NCBI GenBank assembly: GCA_037043455.1
Contig: JAWPHD010001802.1
Span: 62,001 to 126,000 of the forward strand
Origin: Cyrtodaria siliqua
Lineage: Eukaryota; Mollusca; Bivalvia; Adapedonta; Hiatellidae
Direction: 5' to 3'
DNA: 64,000 nucleotides
A program made the translations under genes and the position numbers. Positions 11,601-23,600 of this stretch are shown in pieces. Positions within the stretch are counted from its first letter, which is position 1; the number at the start of each line of letters is the position of its first letter. Under the pieces are notes generated by a model that ran no database searches, was not told the DNA's origin, and saw nothing but the letters and a program-made list of their open reading frames with translations.

Positions 11601-14600
11601 GCAAAGAGGTTAATAAGAATATTTAAAAATATGTAAAAATCTTAAATTTTGACTTACCGTAAGTAATATTTTCTACTTAAGTTGCTCTATGAATACGGGC
11701 CCTGACCTCTATAAACAATATCACCTTTCTCTACATTTAATTTTTTTCTGTTTTTACCAACTTAGGAATTGGCCAGTACTAAAGCCAACTCAAAAGAGAA
11801 GATACAGGAATATAGGGACACTAATGTAACCTTGGAGAAGGAAATGAACAAATTACGGCGGGATTCCGAAACTGAACTACAAAAAATACAAGTAGATAAG
11901 GAGAAGTTGTTGAATGACGTGAAGGCCCTGCAGGATCGGGATGATTTAGAGGTAATTGTTTCAAATAATCCCCCCTAAAATCACATTAAGAAACAAGCGG
12001 GTGCCTAAAATATACCTGTGGAGATCATTTTAAAGGAAATGTTAACTGGCTATAAATCTATCACGGTAGCTCATAGCATAAATATAATTATAAATATGAG
12101 CCGAAACACGCGAAAACGACCCTTCAGACAAAATTTTGACATTTTATATTGTTTGATGTTTATGAAACACGTTGATTTTTTCTTCAAACATCTCTTTATT
12201 TTATGTTGATATCTTAATTAAAAGTGATTTTATCTCAATTTGCAAATTAAAGATTGTTTTAACCATTAGTTTCGACGTTGACGTCGGCGTCTTGGACGAC
12301 GTCGTTTATTAAATAACAACAAAAAACATAAGCAATTACCATTTTCTATAGCATCAACTATTTATATTAAGAAAACATATTCCCTATGATATAATAATTG
12401 GTAAAACACGGAAGTGACGAGAAATGATTAGTAATTAATAGATTACCGGCCGACGTCATAAATTGTTACTTTATGACGTTGTCGTTTAAACGTCCGAAGG
12501 GACGTTTTCGTGTGTTGCGGCTCATATATATATATTTGTACTGTATTTAAACTTGTATAAATCTCATTTGGTTTGCATAATGTGTTTCAAGGTCGATATC
12601 GGCCAGGTTACTTAATTGTACATTGTGGTTTATTGTGTGAATATTGTATTAAAGAATTGTAGACTGGTAATTTTTTCTGATTCATCATAAAATACGTAAA
12701 AAATTAGAACAGCAGTGTCTGTCAGAGGTTTGGAACAGCAGTGTCTGGCAGGGGCTTGAAACAGTAATCTGTGAGAGGCTTGGAACAGCAGTGTCTGCAG
12801 GGGCTTGAAACAGTAATCTGTGAGAGGCTTGGAACAGCAGAGTCTGCAGGGGCTTGAAACTGTAATCTGTGAGAGGCTTGGAACAGCAGTGTCTGCAGGG
12901 GCTTGAAACAGTAATCTGTGAGAGGCTTGGAACAGCAGTGTCTGCAGGGGCTTGAAACAGTAATCTGTGAGAGGCTTGGAACAGCAGTGTCTGCAGGGGC
13001 TTGAAACAGTAATATGTGAGAGGCTTGGAACAGCAGTGTCTGCAGGGGCTTGAAACAGTAATCTGTCAGAGGCTTGGAACAGCAGTGTCTGCAGGGGCTT
13101 GAAACAGTAATCTGTCAGAGGCTTGGAACAGCAGTGTCTGCAGGGGCTTGAAACAGTAATCTGTCAGAGGCTTGGAACAGTAGTGTCTGCAGGGGCTTGA
13201 AACAGTAATCTGTCAGAGGCTTGGAACAGCAGTGTCTGGCAGGATTCGTCTTGTAAAACTTGGCAATAATTACTACTTTATTCATTATCCAGGAGACAAC
13301 ATAACAAATAGACAAAATTAATGTACAAATAAACATACTTATGATTTTATATCAATTAAGCAATAATAACAATAATTTTGCTGATTAAAATAAGATAACA
13401 ATGGCCTCATAACAATGACATAGTAAACACTAAACAAGGTAGGAAACAATACATACTTAGACATTATTCAAAGTTCTAGGCCTAAAACACGGGTTAACAT
13501 GAACATGTTATACTTTGTATCGACTAACGAATTACAACCGATGATTGATCGGTTACATCCAACCGATTGTAACCGATGATCGGTTGCAAATTTCAACCGA
13601 TTGCCCATCATTAGTAGCGGGTTAAGGGTTAATTACTATTTGCGGATGACCAGGTGTACAACCTTGAATTGAAGCAATAAAACATTTATTAAAAAGCCGC
13701 TTTCTTTTCATCGTCTCCTTTTTCAGTGTTCTTGATTCAATGCTGTTACTATGGTTTCTGTTTAGAAACTTGTACCATATTGACAATTAAATTCAGAGAG
13801 AAGCATTGAGAGCCTTGGAGGAGAAAATTGAGAAAGCTTGCAATACAGATTATAGCTTTTGCAAGCAGTCAGAAATCCACTGTTTGATTATAAACATACC
13901 AACGTGTGGTTTTCTGGTGTGGTTTTCTGGTGAAACGCCCAAATTTATGTGCTCTTAATCTTCTACTATGGCAGATCAACTGCATGTACTGATATTTAGT
14001 ACTAACACATATGCCATTGTGAGATTAAGACACATCTCTAATACCAGTATTAGTAAGGCTGTGTTCTTAACCCTTAACCCATTATAAATGAGTGTCACAT
14101 TATCAAACACAGTTTTTGTTTAGGGTAGTTTGTGAGGAAGACATTATATATAATGTTGGTGAATACTCTCCAAAATAGCAAAACTTCTAATTGCTTTAAA
14201 GAGTCTTTGATTGTTGCTAGAGACGAGTGGTTGGTTGTTGGTTGTTGCTAGAGACGAGTGGTTGGTTGTTGCTAGAGATGAGTGGTTTGTTGGTTGTTGC
14301 TAGAGACGAGTGGTTGGTTGTTGGTTGTTGCTAGAGACGAGTGGTTGGTTGTTGCTAGAGACGAGTGGTTTGTTGGTTGTTGCTAGAGATGAGTGGTTGG
14401 TTGTTGGTTGTTGCTAGAGACGAGTGGTTGGTTGTTGCTAGAGACGAGTGGTTTGTTGGTTGTTGCTAGAGACGAGTGGTTGGTTGTTGCTAGAGACGAG
14501 TGGTTGGTTGTTGCTAGAGACGAGTGGTTTGTTGGTTGTTGCTAGAGATGAGTGGTTGGTTGTTGGTTGTTGCTAGAGATGAGTGGTTGGTTGTTGCTAG

Positions 14601-17600
14601 AGATGAGTTGTTGGTTGTTGCTAGAGATGAGTGGTTGGTTGTTGGTTGTTGCTAGAGACGAGTTGTTGGTTGTTGCTGGAGACGTGTGGTTGGTTGTTGG
14701 TTGTTGCTAGAGATGAGTTGTTGGTTGTTGCTAGAGACGTGTTGTTGGTTGTTGCTAGAGACGAGTGGTTGGTTGTTGGTTGCTGCTAGAGACAAGTGGT
14801 TGGTTGGTGGTTGAATGGTGTTTTACGTCATTTTCAGCACAATTTGGGCCATATAATATTGATTTTTCGTGGTGGACGCAGACCGCCCACTTTTTCTAGG
14901 CAGAATAGGGACGAGTGGACGATAGCGTGGATCCGTTTTATTTTTGTAAAGGTTAGGCTTGTGATTTTGTTCTGTACTGGATTTTCTACTCTGTCTGTCT
15001 GTCTTGTTGTTGTCTTGCATTTGGAAGAGAGATGTACACATATCTATGGGTGATACCTGCCGGACATTTTGTCATCTGTGCAGTAGTATGTTCTCTTGTT
15101 TGCTGATTGTTATTGCCTTTCTTTACCTGACCCTCATGGAGTAATATTGCCTTTCTTTACCTGACCCTCACCCTTATCGTCTTGGAGTAATACTACCTTT
15201 TTAGACCTAACCCTCGTGGAGTAATATTGCCTTTCTTTCTTATTATCATGGAGTAATATTGCTTTCCTTTCTTGTCGTCATGGAGTAATATTACCTTTTT
15301 TGACCTGACCCCTCGTGGAGTAATTTTGCTTTTTTTGACCTGACCCTCATCGAGTAATATCGCCTTTCTTGACCTGACTCTCGTGGAGTAATATTGCCTT
15401 TCCTGACCCGACCCTCATGGAGTAATATTGCCTTTCTTGACCCGACTCTCGTGGAGTAATATTGCCTTTCTTGACCAGACCCTCATGGAGTAATATTGCC
15501 TTTCTTGATCTGACCCTCGTGGAGTAATATTGCCTTTCTTGATCTGACCCTCGTGGAGTAATATTGACTTTCTTGACCTGAACCTCATTAATACTGCCTT
15601 TCTTGTTCTGACCCTCATTGAGTAATATTGCCTTTTTTGACCTGACCCTCATGGAGTAATATTGCCTTTCTTGATCTGACCCTCGTGGAGTATTGTTGCC
15701 TTTTTGACCTGACCCTTATGGAATAATATTGCCTTTCTTAACCTGACCCTCATGGGGTAATATTGCCTTTCTTAACTTGACCCTCATGGATTAATATTTT
15801 ATTTTTTCCTAACTTCTTATCAGCTTTCATGTATAAGAAACATGTCTATTGCTAGGGTTACATTAATGTCTTGTTAATCTTCAGGATCATCTGGGATTAT
15901 ATTGTCTGAGTAATGTCTATATTTATGTCTACTGAGTGAAAGATGAAAATCTTACAAAGTCTACAGTCTGACATTGGAGGTTTTATCTTCATTTGAATCA
16001 GCTTGTTGTTTTTTATCTGCATGGTGGGTTTCATCCTCATAAATGCGTTGAGATCATCTTGTGTCTGCAGGTTTAGTTGAGATTTAATCATAAAAATGGC
16101 ATGCTGTGGTGGGAGACAGGGAATCAATAGATACAGTTGCCAGAGCTGTCTGTATTAAGACAAAAATACATCCATTAAAATTGATTTATATATTTTTTAA
16201 ACAAAATACGTCCATTAAAATTGATTTAAAACATTTAAAACAAAATACGTCCATTAAAATTGATTTAAAACATTTAAACAAAATACATCCATTAATTTAA
16301 AAATTAAAATTGATTTAAAACATAAAAAAAAAATACATCCATTAAAATTGATTTTTAAAAAAATACATCTGTTAAATTGATATAAAACATATTTAACTGT
16401 TTCTCCAGGTATAACACCAAAGTTCATGCCTCATTTTTTTATGCCCCCAAAGGGCGGCATATAGTAGTCGCACCATCAGTCCGTTAGTCAGTCCGTACAA
16501 TCGTGTCCGGTCAATAACTCTGGCATTTCTGGACGAATTTTCAAATAACTTGACGTGTTGTGCACAAAATCCAGGTACGAGGCTTCAAGGTCAAGGTCAC
16601 ACTCAGAGGTCAAAGGTAAAAAAAGAAGTGCTTTCATGTCCGGTTAATAACTCCGACATTCATGGACGGATTTTCAAATAACTTGGCACAAGTGCTGATC
16701 ACAACAAGATGACATGTCCACGCAAAATGCAGGTCTGTAGCTCCAAGGTCAAGGTCACACTTAGAGGTCAAAGGTCAGAACCACTTTGGTGGCATTTGTA
16801 ACTTAGTGACATTTCTTGTTTGATCTTGGTGTTTTCTGTAAAATGCGACTTCAATCTGGGCATGTTTCAGATAATGTGTAATAAATGACGACCGTCACGC
16901 AGAGGTCTGCTATCTTTTCCTAAATTAACAAACAATTGTACACAAATATGTCATGTTATATTTTATTTTATTTATTTTTTTATGTGAAATGTCAATGTTT
17001 TTTTGGCGGCCATTTTATACCATTTCAGACCAGCATGCCTAAATTATTTTATAATTACTTTTCTGCGCCTCCTTGCAACTATTGAACTATGTGAATAAGG
17101 AGTAATAATTAATAATAATAATAATGATAAGAGTTAAAAAAAAAAAGATGTTTGAAATGTATGAAGAAAAATTAAGAATAAAAATGCGCATACGTCCGTT
17201 ACGGTTTCGGTAAAAAAAATGGCAATATTAAACTCAAAATATTCACTTAGTTGAAAGAAAAAAAAAAGTCTAAACATTTTGTAAATCAAACAATTGATTT
17301 CACTTCCATTTAAAACAATATAATTAGTTTTAAAAGTCTCTTTTATTCTAGAATTAAATCAAATTTTACACACATGCAGTTTTGGTCAAATTCATAGCTA
17401 CCGATCATCCTCCAAATTCCACGTTTCAAACGCATCTGTATACAAATGGAAAGTCGCAGATTTACCCCAGACCTACAGTTTGTGTATTACGTCATCATTT
17501 ATTGCGCAAGATGTGGTAGTTTGAAGGCAGGCGGGTAAGTTTTACTGTTGGTCAACGTTTTACCAAAATAACGTACGTTACAGTTGAATTGCAATTAATA

Positions 17601-20600
17601 AGTAAATGCATTATTGTACAGAACATGATCTTTATTCACTCCAGATTTAATATTGCGTGTTTTAAAACGTTAGTCTCCGCAATAAATACCAAAGTTTAGA
17701 TGAGAACATGTGGACAAAACGATTCAGATACGTTCGTCAGTAACAGTTTGACCATTCAATGTTTGAACACACACTGTCACGACCAGACATGACAACATAA
17801 ACTTTGCAATATTATAGATAAATTCCACTTTAAAGTTGAGGGAATGTTAAATTGTATCTATTTGAATCTTGCCGATGATCGTCACAAAACTATATCAACC
17901 TGTCTTTACCAAACTTTACCATATTGTTAATATCAATGAAAGCTCGGACAAGTTCGAAAACCAGCCAGATCGGACCAGTAACAGCGGAGTTATGGTCCTT
18001 AATTTTGTTAAAAATGCTATCTTGCTATATTTTGCCTTGTTAAGACGATAGGGCCTTCGTTTTTCATCCTATCTTTACCAAACTTTACCACATTGTTAAT
18101 ATCAATGAAAGCTCGGACAAGTTTGAAAAACCAGCCATATCGGACTAGTATCAGCGGAGTTGTAGCCCTTGATTTAGTTAAAAATGCTATATTTTGCATC
18201 GTTAAGACGACAGGGGCTTCATTGTTCATCCGATCTTTACCAATCTTTATCAGATTGTTAATGTCGTTGAAAGCTCGAACAAGTTTGAAAAACAGCCATA
18301 TCGGACCAGTAACATTGGAGTTATGGCCCTTGAATTACTTCAAAATGATATATTTTGCCTCGTTAAGATGATAGGGCCTTCATTTTTCATCCGATCTTTA
18401 CCAAACTTCATCAGATTGTTAATGTCTATGAAAGCTTGATCAAGTTCGAAAACCAACCAGTAACAGCGGAGTTATGGCCCTTAATTTTGTTAAAAATGCT
18501 ATAATTTGCCTCGCCATATGATAGGGCCTTCATTTTGCATCTGATCTTTACCAAATCTTTGCCAAACTTTACCAGATTTTACGACTGGCTTTTTTATATT
18601 ATTATTTTATTTTAAATATTATTTTTTTTGGATTTTTGTTTTATTTAAAAAAAAATAATTGAATTATTTTTTTATAATTTGTTTTGAATTTGTTAGCCAG
18701 TAGAGCGTCCACAGGCCCTCTTGGGCCTCTTGTTTTTAAAAACTGTGGCCTCCCGTTATTTTTTCTACATAAATTGCATTTGTTCAATCATTAATGTTAA
18801 TTATAAGAAATGTGTTGGGCCATTTATTAATTTTTGATATTATTGCACCAATAATATATTAAAACTTATAGTATAGTAACACAAAATAGTGAATACTTCA
18901 AATTTTATTTATTTAAATGTCACCGGGGTAAAAGCAAATATTATACTGGATATATAAATCGAGACACCCATTTCAAATACTCCAAGATTGCCGTGTGTCC
19001 CTGTAAGGTTGCTGTCCCAGTTTGACCTTGTCAGGCGAGAAAGTGTTGATTCTTACAATGGCAGAAGGTACACAGTACTGGCTCTACCCAGGAAAAAAGG
19101 GGTGGTTTGCCTCTACCACAAAAAAAAATCTACCATATATGCCCTAACGTGCTAAAAAGGACGTAAAACACGATTCAGATCATATCGAAACCAATATGAC
19201 CTTACATGTGTTAACGGGAAGTAATAGCTCTACTCCATTTCATTTGTAGAAATAAAGGAAGCAGACAACGGAAATTGTTGTGGTAATAGTGATGACGTTG
19301 CTATGCGGTGTTCAAATTGCATTATCTTGCTTAGAAACTCATTTAATCAATATCATTGAAATCCTGCTGTAGTCCTCAAGCTTTCCTGCAAATCAGATGA
19401 GTTAATGCATCATGCACAAAAACAGAAAACTTGAAAATGCACACTTGTTCTTATGGGAACATGTTGAGATTAAAAGGTTTCTGAGAGGTTTTCTTTGGTT
19501 CATTATATGTTGGCTAACCATCCCTTGGATGAGTATGTAAACCGGACGGTCCTTTTTAAAGGAGTTGATCCTTCGAGCATGTTTAAGAGTTTAAGAACCA
19601 TAGTAATCTTTTCTATTGAAGGGTAGGGCACATTCACAAATTGTATTAATTTATGCATCTTTTCCCTCTGAGTGTCGTTCAGTAACCTCTGATAATGTGT
19701 TTACATGATGTTAAACTACAATACCATTCCCATGAGGCTTTTTGAATGTTGTATAATTTTGTTGAATTTTATAAAAGCATTAATTCAGTTTGCCGGATGT
19801 TTACATGTAACATGAAACTGTGTGCGATCTTGAATGGGTTACTGTAGGGATTCAGTTTCATTAAATGGTGTTTTCGTGTAGTTTCTTCTTGCCATTTTAT
19901 ACCCATCTCAGATTATGGAGGATTAATTTTTGATGGGATTATTCTTCCATCTCATATTGAACATAATATAGAAAGCACTGAAAAATGACTATCAATTTAC
20001 CAGACTTGTCTATGTCACTATCCAGCCTTGTATCATGTACATACGGTATATCCCCAACCTTTAATACTCTCCCCCTACCAATGTACATACGGTATATCCC
20101 CAACCTTTAATACTCACACACCCACCACACACACTTTTTCATAGGTGGAGTGGGGTGGAGTGGGGTGGAGTGGGTTTCATATGAGGCCATAACAAAAAAA
20201 AATAATCTAAAAACTCCCCTCAACCATTTTAGAAGTATCGTATGCCCCTCTTTTGTAAAAGGCCACACCCCATAATACATATATTAGTACTGGGGTTAAT
20301 CACTCATACCAAAATCATTGCCTTAAATCCAAAAGGGTTTAACAAATATTTTATAAAAATATCCAACAAGATCTTGTTGTATAAACATAAACATGAGGTA
20401 ACTGTTCAAAGCGAGTAACTGGTATCTTATCTCATATATTCTTAGTACATTTTACCTTACACCCTTTCATGTGGCTTGTCCCCATACATGACATAGGAAA
20501 ATCTGATATCTTTATCAGTACTTGAGGGCCTTCTCACCGATTTATGACATCTGAAAAGAGTTGAGAATTGTCTCAATGGGTTCTTCATCAATGCCTCAGT

Positions 20601-23600
20601 CTTGTCCACTAATTAAGAAGGGTTTATTGTGATCCAGCAGAAATTGTGAATGGTAGAAACAATATAACTTCATTTAACCATAGTTGATTGTGGAGAGTTT
20701 TTCTTGTTGATTGAACCCATTCATATTTGTTAATATTTGGAACTAATTTAATGTAACTTATTAACTTAATCCTGTCTATAATTCAATATGTGACCGCAAT
20801 CTGTTAGTAGGCCTATTTTCTCTCTCTGTTTAGATTTCTATTTGTTTATTTAGGAAATTTATAAAGGGCAGGACTTAGTGACCGGAATCAAAATTTTATG
20901 ACAAAATTGACAAACCTGATGTTATGTAACTTTTTAATGTAAAGCAATTTTTTATTTGATAATTATTACACTATCTGCCAGAGGCACTGCACAATCAGCA
21001 ACTGGTCATCTCTCACACAGTGTTGCCCCTGTCAAAAATGACCTTCACTGACCTCCATGCCCTTCCCTGTAACTGGCGTACAGGTAGATATGTGAGGCTT
21101 GGGGTGATCCATCATTACCTCTGTAAGTAAGTGAAAAATGACAGGTGCACCTAAACTGCAGGTCATTTTGTTTGGATACTTGTGTAGATGTGGACATTGT
21201 ACATGTAGGAGTTGTCTGACCACATGCCTACTTATCACCTCGATCATGCGTTTGACCGAGATAGGGGGAATGATTGACAGGTGATTATGTACTTGACCAG
21301 TGTTTGGCTGAAATACTTTAGCCATACCACACTTGGGTTGTTGCTTCCTTCTCATACTGTGTAAGATATGCCATCATGTACCCGACTCTAGACATAAGTC
21401 CTTATGTTTGTTAATGTTCATACTATTTGAGACAACTCAAGCTATCATCAAATAAAATGATTTGCATCAAGTCCCCTTTGAATTGTTGGCTTCAAACATC
21501 AGCTATTCAGAAATGTTTAGGATTTTAATATTTTATTTTGAGTGATTGCAAAATATTTAAAAATAATAATAATAACCACTGGGACGACAGCCAAGATTAC
21601 GTGGCTCCAATCGCTCTTTGTTGATTTTGTTATCGGTGATGTATTTTCCTGCTATATTTTAGTTTGTTTGATAATTGATAAATATACTGCATCACCCTCC
21701 TCAGTAGTTACCACCCCTTACAGATAACTTAAAGCTCACATTGGAGGGTTGTTAACTAAATTACACCTGGTCGTCAAAGATTGAACTATTTATTTTGCTA
21801 TTACTACTATTTTTTTTATCATCCCTTTTTTGATTGTTAGTAGTTCTACCTATATATTGGTACCTTAAATATTAATATTTTTCTGTTTCAATTTTCATCC
21901 TTTCTTGAATGCAATATGACCTAGTTATGTATCAGAGGTGGTGTGACACCATTCACATTCATCAATAAGTCGAGAAGGTAACAGGTGGCAACAGCCATGT
22001 TGTAATTTTTTTTGTACGCAAATCATTACCAAACTATCTGTAACTGAAAGGAATTTCTTGTTGAATCTAGGGCCCCCTGTATTGGCACGGTCCGAAGAAA
22101 TAGCTGGCTGTCATTCGCTGAAGGAGAAGAATTCTCCGAATTCGAACTGGAAAGCCGAATTCCATGATTTTAAATTGAAAAGTGTTCGAGAACACAATCT
22201 TTATTTGCAGGGATCATCTTCATCTCCATAATTGTCATTGTTTGCTCACCACCATTCCCCTTTCCAAACTGATATGACCTAAGCTGTTAAAGAGTTGTAA
22301 AACGGGTTCATTCATACATTCATTGTTGGATCTGAAAACCAAAAACGTGTGTTCCTATTCCAGTTTTGTTTTTCATGACTTGTAAGAACCATTTATCAAA
22401 GGATTTTCATCTACTGATTCAACTTTTGCATCACAGAAGCGGATTTTGTATTAGTAATTTATTTCTCTCATTGGTACTAAATTCAACATTTAAACTCAAA
22501 ATAGGATATTAGCAAGCCGGTTGTCATAGCAACGTGAGTACTGCTCAGAAATTTACTGAATTTCATGATTAACTGGCAATATTGCTCTCTGTGGGTTAGG
22601 GCTGAAAATGCAGTAAATTAACATTCCAGCTATAATTATGTCTTGAAAATGTTTTTATGTTTTAACATTAAATATAATGAGTGAAGAATGATGGGGCTTT
22701 CATTCATAGCCTGCAGCATTTCATCTCCAGGAAAGGAATCCAGGAAGTATGTGAGAAATTCTGATGGTTTGTTCAGCTTAGTGTTTGTAAGTGAGCTTGT
22801 TAACTCTTGATGAATTTCATGATGTTCTTTACATCATTTTAAACCTGTTTGTATAATTAAATAAAAGGTAATAGAATTTGGAGTTCTTAACTTTTCTTTG
22901 TGTCTCCGTGTGTTAACGACGTTGCGTTGTAAACCTTCGCCCCTCACAACTGCGGGTTCGAATCCCACTGGGAGCATGACTTGTAAGTGAGGAATGTCGA
23001 TTCTTATGGTTGAGGGAGGTATACAGTACTGGTTCTACCCAGGAAAAGTGGTAAAACAGAAAGGGGAAAGGACAAGACAAATGGTTTTAATGGAACATGA
23101 TTGGTGCAATATAAACACTATAGAACTATTACTGAAGGTGATGAATATCCCCGCTTAAATTCCAAACAAAGAGCCATAATTCTGTAATATATAAATTGGG
23201 CAGTCAACAATGGGTGATGTAGAGGGACATAAGGTCAGTTGTATATGAAGTTTGGGAACAGCCCATTCAGAACTGTTTGAGGAATGCAAGTAATAAAAAA
23301 ATGTGTTACGCGATGGGACAAAAATGTGTTACGCGATGGGACGTTACGGACAAGGTAGCCCCCACAATTTTTGTAGGTGTACAAGTAAGAAAAACTGGTG
23401 AAAAGCTAATGAAACGCCATGAGTTTTGCAAAAAAAATCAAGATTGGCATTTATTCCCTTAAAAACCATTCTGTCTTGACCTTTCCCATTCTGTTTTGCT
23501 GGACAGTTTGATAAGATACAACAAACAGATTACTCAGGGTTTCCCCCAGGATCATAAGGCATGTCGCATGCAACATGCCTTCCTGGAAAAGAAAGGAAAA

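Noticed and set aside
15347..15652. Minus-strand open frames of 67-101 codons with a repeated RKAILLHE peptide
   Set aside because: By-product of the ~34-bp minisatellite; no splice signals and no domain.
21032..21355. 107-codon minus-strand open frame
   Set aside because: Inside the last intron of the + strand gene. No domain, no composition bias towards coding, and no repeat copy to compare.
22898..22975. tRNA-like sequence with canonical B box that might be a functional tRNA gene
   Set aside because: The D-arm region is shortened, no acceptor stem pairs across the ends, and the segment continues directly into the SINE body found in other copies.
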